Position numbers and translations under genes: made by a program. This document shows positions 24,678 to 38,000 of a stretch of DNA of 64,000 nucleotides, piece by piece. The stretch lies in assembly GCA_037576195.1 (NCBI GenBank), contig CM075101.1, forward strand, positions 41,540,001 through 41,604,000. The letters run 5' to 3'. The notes under the pieces were generated by a model. The model worked only from the letters and a program-made list of their open reading frames with translations. It was not told the DNA's origin and made no database searches. This DNA comes from Phytoseiulus persimilis (Eukaryota > Arthropoda > Arachnida > Mesostigmata > Phytoseiidae). The number at the start of each line of letters is the position of its first letter. Position 1 is the first letter of the stretch.

Positions 24678-26254
24678 CACAAGCTATTAACCGGAACAAT
24701 ATCACGGGTTTTCTGTATCTTGCTCGTTTTCCGACCCGAATTTTGGTCTCTGAAGTTTCTGTGCTGGAAAGAATGTCCATAATCAGCCGCGTGTACTGGT
24801 TCCGCGAAAACTACAAATTCCCACGCCAGCGAGCATGGAATTGAAGCTGTATGAACGCCTCCAATCGACCACGTGAGAACTCTCGCTCTTTTCAAATTGC
24901 TCGATCCTTCATCGAGAGTCTTAGCTCTTCTGAGTTATATCATATCATTCGAACAAAACGACCCCGAGCAATCGTTTCCGTTGTTCGATTACTTGCTGAT
25001 ATTTTTCCAAGTCGTCCAGCCTAGAATTATCGAGGAGCGCTTCCGAGAGTTTTTTTTTTCCCCTCCAACGTCGTCGTAATGGTATTCATGATTGAGTCTT
25101 GGAAAAAAGGGAGTGGACCATTTCTTGACCGATATTTTCCAGAGCATCGTTCGATCAGCCTACATCCGAAAGATTCGCGGAGCGCCTGAACTCAGTGCTT
25201 ACGACTGCAGTGGGTATTGTGGTACAAACATCCCATCCGCTGTGCTACAATCGCGCTCTGAAAGACGAGATGGTTCGTTTGAAATTGAATTTGCCGCCCA
25301 TTACGCTTCCAATGCCGTCTAGGTCTTTCTCTGTGGGGGAGCGGAAGAGAAGAGGAACAGGCCGCCGCCGACGACGACGACACAAGATAGATATGAGTCC
25401 TGATGGATTGGTCCTCGGTCTAGGGGGGCTTCCTGGGTGCGTATCGCTTAGTCCTTCCTCATACTTTTCTTCCTCCTTCTTCTTCTTCTTTTTCGTGAAC
25501 TGCGCGGGAGGAAACGACGGAATGGAAACAGGACGCACCGACGGAGAAAACGTCAAGAGGAAGCCTTTTCAGCGGCTTGGAATCGCCAATGACTCAAGGG
25601 AGCTAACCTGAAGATATGCCGCTCGAAAGAAAGTGAAGAAAAAAGCGAAAGGTCTAGAGATGAGATCATTCTTTGAATTGCAAAATCTTGAGGGATAATT
25701 CGTTTATGGAAATCGTTCCTCTTCTCTTCTCCCTGTGACGAACGACGAGGAGATCTTCCCGTCACTCCTGGGAGGAAGGAAACCGGCGTTTCCCCCTTCA
25801 GTGGCGGCTGAGTATCGGACAGAAGACGCCTCGGATCGATGGGGGCGATGTTACCTCAGCTACAAATGTAAAACCAGAGATCGCTGTTCCTTCCGAACGA
25901 GACCGGGTGGCTGTCGAACGAAGTCTCCGAAGGCGAATTCTCACTGCATCGATCGAACTCCGAGCCCTGAGTAGTCAAGCTCACCGGAAATTCACTCGAG
26001 ACCCCGATCCCGATCGGAGATCCGCTCGAGAATTCGTCTTTGAGTCACCTTGACGAATCAACCTTCTGTCGTGTTGAAGTGGGCCGGACTCCGACGGAAG
26101 CAACCAGAGTCAGACTTCGCTCGGTCTTACACTGATAGTCATATTTTCTCAAGCAGTCGTGGAAACATTTGAACAAACAAACAAGCGGGAAAACAATCTA
26201 CAGAAGTGCATGCTTCAGTGAGGGCTTGAACCGTCGGCTCAATTCTGATTGCAG
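24678..26254. other. Non-coding stretch
   Basis: No supported gene. There is a T run near 25051-25060 and a CTT/CCT-rich run near 25466-25492. The open frames here are short or low-complexity. Confidence 0.5.
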
Positions 26255-26485
26255 GACGGTTTGTCTGTGACCGCCAAGGAAGCATATGTAGTAGCTCCTA
26301 CCCTTGAAGAGCCAAAGGTCCTGCGGCAGACTAGGAAGTCGACGAATCTGGGGACAGCTGCGGCATTTTCTGGAGCAAAAGATCATCATGTGGCGGGTTC
26401 GCAGGGTTATCCAGATGCTCTGATTCGGCTCAGAGCCTTGATAGCGCCTTCAACACGAGGAAAACTCCAGGGATGCGAATTTTGA
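26255..26485 (+). CDS. Candidate 3'-terminal exon, unknown protein
   Basis: A 76-codon frame follows a reasonable acceptor (CTGATTGCAG|G) and ends at TGA. Codons are strongly purine-first, as in real exons. The peptide starts DGLSVTAKEAYVVAPTLEEP and is otherwise polar, with no motif I know. No partner exon was found upstream. It may equally be a fragment of a decayed gene. Confidence 0.25.
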   Translation, partial: DGLSVTAKEAYVVAPTLEEPKVLRQTRKSTNLGTAAAFSGAKDHHVAGSQGYPDALIRLRALIAPSTRGKLQGCEF

Positions 26486-29400
26486 AGTTTTTCAACGAAA
26501 TTCCGCAACTGACAGCGACTTTGTCTTGCGATAAGACTCTGGATAAACAAAACGAGTGTTGGAAGAATGTGGAGTGAATTCCCAGGACTCCAAACGGAAT
26601 TCCACACCGGCATACGTACGTCTGTCAGATCGATGGGGTGTGTACTTATTCGGCTGATGTCTGTCCCCTACGATGAGTGTTTGCCATTCCATGTTTTGTA
26701 CCTTTATTTTTCAGAATTGTTCCTTGGTTACTTTGACGCGAATCTATCATCCATAGTGTCGATGTTTGCGGCGTTCGGGGTCATTCGACAGAATAAACCG
26801 TCACTGAATCGAGGCTGGCGCCAAATGGCGCGTTACGAGTTCTGCAGAATCAATAAGAAAATTGGGATGTAAGCGGCGGGGAGGGAGCCGCTGCCTGTGC
26901 ACGACCGTTCCAATAGAGGAACTCGCTATCCCTTCGTTTGCACCACGTCGAGTTGGGCTGTTCGGAGGAGCTCCTCTAACAATCGATTCGAACAAAGCGT
27001 TACCTCGGGAGTTTCGTTGTTGGCATCGTGAACATACTCGCGACGATTGAAGCCTCGCTCATTGAAACGGGTCCGCAATTAGTTTGATGTTGATCGTGAA
27101 GGATTACAGCCGCCGCATGGTGTCTGAATAACTCCAGACCAATGGCGAGTCCCAGGTGTGTATATCTTTTTCCTTCCGATAGGTTCCCTGCGTCGGGGTC
27201 AGCCTATGCGTAGTCGATCTTCAAAACTCCATAACGAACGAGATCATCAGAGCAATTTTGAAGAGTTCTTTGAAGACTCGCCGTCATATTGAGTCGATTT
27301 TACGACATTCCCTGCGATGAGCTCCGACGATGCGGGACGAGAACTTCCTAATGGGAAGCGAGCCAATCTACGTTTCCCTACACCGTCGACCTTCCCGGGG
27401 CACTGATTGGTTTTCAGCGGAACTCGTGCTCTCAGTGCGGCGAGAGTACCAGGACCGCCGCGCCTGACCGCGCGTCGACAGGTATCCGGAACATTGGAAT
27501 ATCTGAGAAATCGAACTTCTCAGTTGACTGAATTCCTGCGATACCCCATCCCTAAGTTCGCAATTCAGTTGAAGAATTCCTCTATCAAGGAACTTGACAT
27601 GTATGGAAAGTTATGGAGAACACCATGAAACATAACATGCATGGGGAAATTGTTGCATGACAACGACCGTCGACCGTGTTAGAGTTTCAAGATGAAGTTC
27701 ACGGAACAGTGAAGTCCGCCTTATCGTCGTTGACATCATAACGCTTCGGAACGTGCAGAACGACGATCAGTAGCGCACGTGATGTAGAATATGAGTTTGG
27801 ATCCACGTTGTTAGCTCCGCGGGCATCATCATCATCAATCATCGTCATTATTGTCACGATGATGATTACTCCCGGTAACGCAATCGATCGGTATGCAACT
27901 AACTGCAGTAGCTTGTCTATCACCCGAGCCAGATGCTCGAGTACTATTGACTTTCCGACCAAGAAAGCTGCCAATGACTTAATCGCTGACGGGCTGAACA
28001 CTTTCTTCTCCTTCGATCCTCTTCGCGCGGCGGCCGACTGTCAGGCACAAGCGAGCAATTCCAGCATAGAAGCGAGCCCTCGGGTCAAGCACAGCTAGAA
28101 AGGGGCAAAGCAGGCCAATGATCAACGTGGATGGGACAACCAGGGTCAACTGAGCCTGAGCTGCGTCGGAGACTGCCAGACACGATGGGGCGGGGTGCAA
28201 CCGGGAGGTGTCGGCTCCAGCTGCAGCTGGAGAAAAGGCGTCTGCAAGAGGGAGATCCGATACAGATATACGTATTGATGGATCGGCCTCCAGCCATCGG
28301 CACCTGCCAACAAACAGACAGACGAAGAGGCTGCAACCTCGCCCTCTTGCTCACCCACCCGCCTTTTCTCACTTTTCTCTGTCCTGTATTCCTCTCCTCT
28401 GCTTTGTCTCGGTTGTTCGTTGCGCTCTCATTCTCCCTCGTTTTTATTCGTACTGTAATCTCTTCCCGCTCTTTCCTTCCTCTCGCATTCGGAACGTTCG
28501 GCTTGCTGCAAATTACGCGTCGAAGTTCCCCTTTGACTGTCTCGGCCACCTCATCGTGGAAACCCCACAAGACCTCTGAGTCGTTGAACAATGTGGACTA
28601 TACCGTCCACGAACGAATGTCTCACGTCACCGACAGTTGAGTGTTTTCCTTTGTTTTGTTTGTTTTCGAATGCGCTTGTGCGGCCTGCGGGTAGCTCGTT
28701 TTGTCCTGACAGACCCATAGGAGAAGTCAACGAACCGTTCTGCCTTGAGCGTAGTCTATGCGTCACTGATAACCGTCGGTTCGTACTCAACGGGCACTCA
28801 TCTGCGCTCGTGTTTTCCGGTGATGTCGAACCCGTCAAACCAACGGGGAAAAATCGATTTCTCAGCGGAGCAAGTGTGTGGTGAGGAGTAAGGAATACTC
28901 CCATGTTGTTTTGGATCGTAGAAGAATCGCATTTGACCGCAGCGAGTGATATTTCTCGTCAAGAAAATTGCCCTTTCGCCTGCTGCTCCGAGATCAAACG
29001 CAAGAAGATGTCACTGGATTTCTCTGATAAAAATGTTCCCATGCTTCTATACTACGAGAACGGAAAAAAATTGTGGCTCAGATAAGAAGAATGTCGCTCA
29101 GATAGTGTGGGATGATAATCTATTTTAAGTTCATGTTCTCCAGAGGCCTTGGTTGAAGTTGGAGGCGATCATTCGTCACTTCATCTGAGCAGTTAATTTG
29201 TGTGAATAACTCCGGCGGGACCAGCGATTGCGGATAATAGTTCTCGGAATTCTGCAGGCGATAGCAAGAGCTACAACCAGCGTATTCGGCTGTGGTTGGC
29301 AGAATCGACTGCTGCAACAACGGTCACAAAATCGGCAGTAGGTGTCTTTTCGACAGACGAAAAACAGCCAGGAGCGGTTCCCATCGTGATTATTTCTTCC

Positions 29401-32400
29401 TGACTGATGATTCGCTTTCGCTTTTTCTTCCTCCTTTTACTATTCACTGTTCGTCATCGTCGTTGTCGCTGTCTTGACAGAAAGGAATAACGGCGGCTGT
29501 CGTTGATTTCATCAAAGCAGGGTCTCCGGTGCATCTTCGCTCGTTCCCTCACTCACTCGCTGTGTCATTTTCTCAGGGGATATCAGTGATCGCCTTTTGC
29601 TTTGTCAGCTTCCGCTTGGGCTCTGCGGCCGAGCTTGGATCGAACCGGAAACCGCATGACGTATTTCTGTAGCTGAATATCCTGAGGGTTTTATACGTTC
29701 GCTTGCGTGTCAGCGTCAAATCAGGCACAGTGAGCAAACATAATTATTGTTTTCTGTGAGAAGCCGATTCTTCAGTCGCGATGACGGAGGGATCAGCGAA
29801 AAATCAGACGTTTAGACCTGAAAATACAAATGAGTCACGGAAATGGACCTGTCAAGTTGGCAATCATGATGATGATCATTGTTCCCCGAGCTTCCGTTGT
29901 TTGCCATGAAAAAAAAGAGGTCATGCCTTTCTCGCAACGTTCGCTCCCTCTGAGTTCTTCATCGCAGTTCGGGCATGGGCTATATCTCAGAATTGCAGTT
30001 CTTTTGCGTCGACCTCCAGTTCGGACGAGAAGCGCTCGATACTCCGAACCACGAACGCATCCATGCCGAGTGATGGTCTCCTCCGCACAGAGAGAATACC
30101 CCCTCCCGAAAGTCCGGTTCCAGAATCTCAGAAGAACAGAGCATACCATCACCGCCAAGGGACATCGGACTAGTCCCAGACGTGACAAGTCGTAAACCTA
30201 GTTTTTCATCGGAAATTCACATGAGGCCGTATTCAATAGCGAAATCGGCATGGGAGTTCGTAGTCACCGGACACGACACACATCAAGCTCCTCTGATAGC
30301 AAGCTTGTTAATATCTGACTCTTGTGGAGCTCGTTGTCTGCCAAGTTCATACTTGCCAAGTGTGTTACATTGGTGTGCTTTGGATTATCGAGTGCCGAGT
30401 GAGAATGATTTTCCGAAGCAACTGGTCTCATGAAGTCAGATCAGTGCTCGAAACGGCGCTCGATTGCTCGGATTGGACCGTTTTCACGGTTTAAGGGGAC
30501 ACAGACGAGGGACTAAATGGGTAGTGCTCACGAATTGAACGCGATTCGGAACGCGAAGCAAAAACAGAAGTCTGCGGCGTCCATCCACTGTCTTAAAACG
30601 CTTTTTGCTGGCGTCCCATGGGCAAGCCTCTTTTTCGGACCAGTCAGTTACAATGGATCTTTTTTTTTGACAAATGGGTCACATCCTGTACAGAATGCTC
30701 TTCCACTGCTTCTGATGTTTCATCGCTCATTCAATCGATCGATCGATCAATTGATGGTTGGTCGAATCAGTTAATGATTCAACGGATCAATCAACTGACA
30801 AAGTGGACATCTTGAAGCACTTACGGGCGACCGGCAGGACGTGAGCTCACAGGAAGTCCCGACAACTTTCTCTGTATGGAGCTGCGAGAATTCTTCCTGT
30901 TTCGAGGTTTGAGGCAAAGCGTCGAGCTCTCTAACGGCTAACTTCTCCAGCGGGGAAACCGTTCTGAGCTGTGTCAGATGTTTTCTGTTCCGGAAGCGAA
31001 GAATTTCGTTTTCTTTTGCTGCAGCAAATGAGCCGGTCGCATTTGTTATGAGCGAAACCACATTTTCCTTTTTGTTCAGGTGCAGTCAGTCAGTTGAGCG
31101 ATTCGAGTGCTTGCAGCTTAACTGAAACAAGCCGATATTCAGATCATATAGTGCGCTCGTTCCGTTCCAGCAGCGGGATATGCAAGTCATGCTTGGAGTG
31201 TGTCGAGAATTTCCATGTAGCGGTGGACAGAGTAAAAGGGGAAATCACCACAAACCGATTGGTTTGCTTGTTAGATGCGTTGCTTGAGCTGGTCAGGTAG
31301 ACACCCGTTTGCTCCGCTCGAGATTTTTCGGGAAATCCGACACCGATCCTCATGATCATTTCCGGTTAGACGGTTTGATAGCCGTACATATATGCATACG
31401 CCCCACTCTTGGTTCAGCAGATGATATTCGAGGAGTTACTTCAGGAATGGAAAAGCAGTTTCAGAAGAGAGAGATCGCTCTTTATGTGCTGTGACTTTTC
31501 TTCGATCAAATAATGCAATCTGGGTATGAACCATTGGGAACTATGGTCTGTCAAGTTGGCACAAGGATACTCAATCTAACATGTGACATCAGAAACCACT
31601 CGGAACGATTGACGTTGCAGCTACACAATGGAACCGTTGTCTGCTGTTGCGTTGATACTACTGTATGATCAGATTTTCCTTTCGTGGAAGAGCGTAACAA
31701 ACAGAGGAACGCGAGTTACAGCTTGGAACGTGCCATCGTATGCACCATCTACTTGGCATGAATCTTGGCGATTTAGAGAAATCTGCCAACGAGTCAGCTG
31801 CCAACATCGAACTCCTCAGCCGTGCGGTCGAAAAAATGCGGGGACTTTGAGGACTTCGGAACAGCGGCATAATGTGTTGCTGATGTGTTTGGAGAACGAA
31901 TATCGATCGGCCGCGGAAGACGATGCTTCTTTGGATATCCCAATAGCGTTCTTGTGCATGACTGGAATCCGAAAGTTTCCCAATTAATAATCGTCGTGGC
32001 AGTCGCCTCTCGGTGTCCACTGGCCGATATCAAGGAATAATAGGCAGCGCTCGCGTGAGAATATGTCCAGCCGAAAAAAAAGGGAAGGCGGAAGAGGAGA
32101 GCCGGAGCTCGCTGCGCTGGGACATCAGATCGAAGCTGTTGTAGTTCTTTGTACGATGCTAATTTGCGAGTTTTCCAATGATTGCGTTCGAAAACGTGAG
32201 AATGGAACATACGACGATCAATTGGTCCCTTTGGTTCGGAGAAGTGATGCCGTTGGTCGCACGCGATCATTCGTTGAATGGGCGGGCTCCCTTCAGCGAC
32301 AATCTGGCATCGTGTCTTAAATTTCCAATCTCTGTCCAGCGAATGCGAGCGAAGCTTCGAAACCGCACCATTGAGAAGCGCAAACTTCATCGAAGAGTTT

Positions 32401-34493
32401 TCACTGTCGGGCCTATCCGTAGATCTCCAGGGTCACACCCCTGTCCGTCGCCGTTCGCGAACATCAGGGAAAACTCACTTCAACGAAGCGTAGAGCTAGG
32501 AGTGCAACGATAGATAGGGAGCGGGCTTAATTTGTGTACTAATCGTTGTTTCTTCGAGCTTCATCCAGCAAATCTACAAAAACTGCTCTCACTTCCACTC
32601 CAGGGACTATCCGCCACAGCTGTTGACTATCAACTGCCAATCAGGCTCTTCTCACCGCTCGCTTATACGCCTCCACGTATGCAGAGCTCGCCTCGCCTCG
32701 TCATCGCGCAACGAGGCTCTACCTAAGCTGCGAGTGAAGGGCTCAGAGTTGTTCCGTCCAGTGCTCTCGGAACAGACATGAATTGATTCCGGCAACGCTT
32801 TAGGGAAAAGCGGAGGGATATCACATGTGGCATTAAACAGAGAGGCCTTCCGTACATTCTCTTTCATGCTGGTTTTGTTTCCCTTATCCACCTGCCGCAA
32901 ACAGTAATACCTCTATCTTATCAACGATGAATGTCAAACTTCGTCAATATGATCGAGGTATTTGAAAACAGGATATTCGAAGATGATTTCTTTAACACCC
33001 ATTATTCAGCAAGGGTTCGAGCAAGAGGTCTCAGGTAGCCTCGAGAAATTTTCGTTAATCTGACAACATGTCGAGATCGATTCAACAAGATCTGAAGTAA
33101 TCCTCGGAATGTTGTATCGAGTCATTCCGCGAGTTCGATCGCATCCTGAATGAGATTTTGCAATCACTGACGTTCCGTGCATCCGTTGTGAAGCCGGTTT
33201 GAACTATCCCCAAGACCATCTAGAAGCATTCTCGAAGCTGACTTCTTCAAGAAAGGCGACTTCTAGCGAGATGGATATCATTGAGCTTGATGTGATCGAA
33301 AATTGATATAATCGAGGCTGATATGATTGCGGGTTTCACTGTACTCTCTGAGACTTTCGAAACAACCGTCCATTGCTGAAGGAAGTGCGTCGGAGGGCAT
33401 TTGTTCAAGTCATTGAGTCCACATTCTGATCGGAAAAAAATCTGGTCTGCCAAGTTCCGCGGTGGATTTCTTCCGCCTGCTTCAAATCACTGCTGACATG
33501 GGACGGCTTCATCGGAGGTGAAGGTAGCGTTCTCTAGGTAGCGAGACAGAGGATGATTGCCGCGCTGACTAACTCATGGATTTCAGCAGTAAACTCAAAT
33601 CTGAGTGTGGTCTCGTTAAGCATTCAACCTCGAGCAGACGCCGCGGCGCCAAACCCCGGGGTCATAACTTGGCCTTCAATAATGCACTTTTTACGTTCGA
33701 CACAAGAGTCCTCTTGAAGGCTCTCCGTTCGCAACTCCGGAAGCCCATCAGACTAAATGCCGCCAACGAGAAATCAGATCGGCTATTGTAGGGCGAAAAA
33801 GCGTCCGTCGACCCTCCGATCGCAAGCATTTTTTCTCTTGCTGTCACGGAACTGGTTTTATGGAACCTTCGGAGTGACCCGCTGTGGCAAAAGCTCGAAA
33901 GTGGAGTGTTAGCTTTCTATCAGTCCGCACTTGTGTGCATATGGAAGGCGGCCGCAATGGAATCTTTCGTTTGATGATTCATCGGAGCGAGAGAAGGTAC
34001 GTATAGAAGGTGTTCGGCGCCTGAACAGCGGGAGCGCTAGCAGAAGCTGAAAGTGGAAGAAGATTCAAACCAATTGAGTTCGAAAGCGAGTGAATCGCAA
34101 ACGCCTTGGCGTCTTCGGTTATTTCCGAAAAAGTAAGCCGAGATTCGCTCCGAAGAAGTTGCTTCCTCGCTGCTCCTTCGCCGCCTCCGTTCCTCGCTCC
34201 GTGAGCTGGGAAAACCCAGTGAGGGCACTCTCAGTTACTCCTCCGTCCGCACCCTTTCTCTATCCCTCGTGGTTCTCCTCTTTCGTGTTGGCTCCGAAAG
34301 AAATCTAAAAGCCATAAATAAAACTGGCTCCGAAGAGTCGGTCGGAGTTGCGGCCCAAAAGGAAGGGGAGCAACTGGGATGATTCGCATATTCAATTGCG
34401 CTGATGACGCGCCGACGTTCGCCAGCCTCAGCAAGGAACTCGAATTTCACGGAAGTGAATTCGGTGCCCTCACTCTCCTCCCGTTACTCGCGG
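26486..34493. other. Mostly non-coding, a few weak exon-like segments
   Basis: No gene is supported in these 8 kb. Weak candidates are a plus-strand segment near 31164-31298 (SSGICKSCLECVENF..., followed by a GTAGAC donor-like site), a 30-codon plus frame from an ATG near 31759, and minus-strand segments near 27700-28200 with a hydrophobic stretch. None chains to another exon. Simple repeats include CAT/GAT-rich sequence near 27826-27867 and (GATC)n near 30738-30750. Confidence 0.45.
30738..30750. repeat. (GATC)n tetranucleotide run
   Basis: A short GATCGATCGATC tract within an otherwise non-coding stretch. Confidence 0.7.
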
Positions 34494-34652
34494 TCACTCT
34501 CCTCGGCTCTGCGCTGTTGAGACAGAGTTGCGGACCTCACATACAAGTTGTTGCTGCCGACGCTTCTCCGTGTTTTCAGCGGTACTCACGCGTTCTCGAT
34601 AGAAGAACGTCATGGACGACGTTTTTTGATTTTCAAAAAGTGAGCACGACAG

Positions 34653-35054
34653 GTTCGCGATGTATCGCGGTTCGTATTTGCGGATGAACTCGACCAGGAT
34701 GTTTTGTTTGCCTCGTGGGAGACCGGTGAGCGGGTCGCTGTTGATAAATTCGACGAAATTCAGGAAGCTTCGACGATGGCCTACGAAACCCCCACGAATC
34801 TCGACCGACCCCGTACATCGCCTTACTTTGGAAGTCGGAGAAGTTCTCGTGAGGAAATTCCCAAACGTTTCAAGAGAAAGATCATTGACCTGACCCATCT
34901 GGAGTTCATCGGTAATCGACAGGAATACATTGGATGCGATGGGCAACATGAACAGTTTCGACGACGCAGGCGGGAGGCTTGCGATCTTTCAGCGCCCTCT
35001 CTAGACCTCTCCGCTCAGGAGGAGCTTGCGGCCTCTCAGACTGGTTCGCGCTGA
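34653..35054 (+). CDS. Candidate coding segment with coding-like antisense frame
   Basis: From a possible acceptor (ACGACAG|G) the plus strand stays open for 133 codons to TGA at 35052-35054. Codons are very G-first-rich and the peptide looks protein-like (RFVFADELDQDVLFASWETG near the start, RKIIDLTHLEFIGNRQEY in the middle). The opposite strand is also open from an ATG at 34947-34949 down to a GTGAGT donor at 34584-34589, with an equally protein-like reading. Only one is likely to be real. First-base bias favours the plus strand, while the splice site favours the minus strand. No family is recognised for either. Confidence 0.3.
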   Translation, partial: VRDVSRFVFADELDQDVLFASWETGERVAVDKFDEIQEASTMAYETPTNLDRPRTSPYFGSRRSSREEIPKRFKRKIIDLTHLEFIGNRQEYIGCDGQHEQFRRRRREACDLSAPSLDLSAQEELAASQTGSR

Positions 35055-38000
35055 AGGATTCGAGGCACGATGAAATGTCAGCCAGATAACTCAACTCCGT
35101 ACTCGACGAGCACCAATTCTCAGCAGTTCTGCTCGTCCCGAGAACCTATGAACTCAGGAAGAGCCTATGCTACAGGCTTTGCATTAAACATGGTAGTTCT
35201 TGGAGGAATATTCCGCCAGCCAACTCAATACTGCCGAATCAATCGCTTCCGGATCATTCATTAAACGGAGAAGCTCGGTGAACAACAAGCCCGGACTCGT
35301 TCTAAGAAAATTTGTCAAAACCCAAAATTTGCCCCTGTCCAAGGAGACCCCAAATAATTCGACACACCACTCGAGGGATTTGCCGATTCTGTTGAACCAG
35401 TTTTATGGACGTTCTGTACTTGGAGACTACCACCAATCGTCTCCAGGGAGTTGGTCACTCGCCTGAGATTGAGCATTCCGACGACGTGTACATCATGCAG
35501 ACGGAGCAATACGAGCAAACAACATCCTCCCTCTTGGCTCGCAAAATTCTTGGAGATTCACCGCTAGGGAAGAGAGGCGGGGAACGCGCCTCTCGCGCGC
35601 GAGCGAAGAACTGCTTGTTCAACGTAGGTACGCATTTATCGCAAAGGCAGCGATCACCTTGAAATTCCGCGGATAACAATTTTTTCTTCCAGTTCCTCCT
35701 CAAAGAACCGCATCAAATGCGTTTGCCATCTGATGAGCTCGTTGTCTGAGAAGTTCGTTATTTGATGCGGTCTTTCGGGAAGAAGACGAAGAGAAGGTTC
35801 GTTATCTACGGGATTCAAGGGTGAGGTACTTGCTAGTTGAAGTGAGCTAGATGGTGTTCGCCTTTCCCTGAACGGTGACTGTCATCCCAAGCAAAGCGCT
35901 CATCGTTGGCGGCCTCATCCTCAGTTTTAGCTCAAGTTTCCCGCAAGTGGTAGGATCTGTGTTAATACCTCGGATCTCTCTCCTCGAGTTGGTTCTGAAC
36001 ATTCTCACGGCCGTAAGCGTTACAAGATTCCTACGGGCATACAAGAGGAACCTGAAGGAAGGAAGCTGCTGGTAACATGGATCGTCCGCTCATTACCGGA
36101 AATCATCATTGTTACGCATCATGGCGCCATGTTCTTCCTTTATATTTCGAACTCCGTTGCGAGCTACTCAGCCCTCATTTCACCACCCCGATCAATAAAG
36201 TACTGCGAAATACCTGCTGTTGATCTATTTCACTGATGTTCTCATATCTCGGTAGGAGGATCCCCTTCTACCGCAACCTCGATTACAGTGATTCGACGGT
36301 TCTGTTTCTGGGGTCGGAATGTGACTCGACAGGATTCGGAAGTCCTATTTCCCCTCGCTTCGATCAATTTGAAAGCCGAGTGACAGTTTCCGTTGTCCGA
36401 CCGGATACACCCTGAGTCGTCGATAGATACGCGCTCCCAGATGGAACTCCGCAGATGTTTTTGTTGACCGTCGCTTCAACCATCCGCCTGAAACATGGCG
36501 CAGTCACTGGAGGGTATTCTTGTTCCTCGCACGGGTTCGCCACTCGAGGTTTGCTCCACCGATAGCAAGCGATGAAGGTTTCGGACGTGACTTTCGTCCA
36601 CTTAGCGAGAAAGAACATCGCTCCGCCTGCCACCCCTCCTTTTCATGTTTCTCGAAGACTCGCCACGGAAGACAGAAACGACGAACCCATGAGGGATCCG
36701 GAGCGCAGATCGGGTTGTTCGAGAAATACGAGAGGTCATCCCGAGAGGGAGCAACGAGACAATCCCTCCCACTGAATGGAGTCGTCTACGCTGTTCTCTC
36801 ATTGGGATTCATTTCGTCGTGGAGCATTTCGAGTCGACCCCTGTTCTAGAGCCCCGCACTTTACGTTCGGCTCTTTTTCCTTCCCTTAAACGAAACGCCG
36901 TCTCCTCGCTATGCATTCATTCCACTTCTGGGGAACAATGGGAAGCAGGTAGGGCGCGGAGATAGCCCAGCAGGAGATGAGAGGATACCGAGAGTTTGAG
37001 TGGAGGACGCGAGCGGAGCGCACAGCGAGCACGGACGTGTAGGCGACGGACTTCGGAGAGTACGACGGTGAAACGGGAAAACGAATTTCACGTGCCGTTG
37101 GACGAGATCAACGACGAGGCCGGCTACGTGAGAGCCGGATCGAATCTTCGACATGACACACAACCTACAAGGCCGAATAGAATCGAGCAAGGTGCATTTC
37201 ACCAAGGGCTAGTAAGCGTAACTCGTGCAGTACGAGCCGCTCGAACAGCATGGACCTCGTGGTGGCGCGGCGCGGGAACCGAAGACCTGACGAGGCGGCG
37301 GGCAGACGCGACTACAATTTCGAAAGAGAGAAGTGCAAGAAGGGGAAGCGAAGGATTTGTTTCAAAGCAAAGACAGTTGCGGAGGAACTCGGAATCCAAT
37401 AAGAAACAACTCGCTTCGAGGACTTTGTTATTTCATAGATGACTGCGCTGCGCCATCACCGACCCACTGCCACGGCAGACGCTGCAACCATTTTAGCTTC
37501 TCTCGCTTTCTTATCCCCCAAAGCTCAGATTTCCTCCCCATTTTGCTCTCGAGCAGTCCTCCTGGACACGGAGCTGCCGAGCTCCGACCGAATGCGTTCA
37601 GTGCAAGGCACCTTGGAGTAGATCAACCCCGTTGATTCTGCTCTTCCGATACTTCCGCTGTTCTCATTTGACCTTCTCCTCGAATTCAAATTGTGGAGCC
37701 CTTGCAACCTGAAACCAGTAGGATTCAGGCCCGAAGAAGAGGGGACGCTCGAGGGAAAAAAGCCCCGGGGACAGTCTTCGAATTCAGGACAGGCCAATGG
37801 ATGGATTCTTCGGAGGGAGGATGTCGCTTTATTAGTGTGGATACGCTCAACATACCTATATTGATTTGTTCCTCCGCGTCGAACGACAAGACAAATCAAA
37901 TACCGACTGCGCTCAGTGTATCCCCTCCGTCTGTGACTCTTGTCCGTTGCTGCGACCCATCTTGGGATCATGATCACCAACTCAAGGAACTGTCGGCTGG

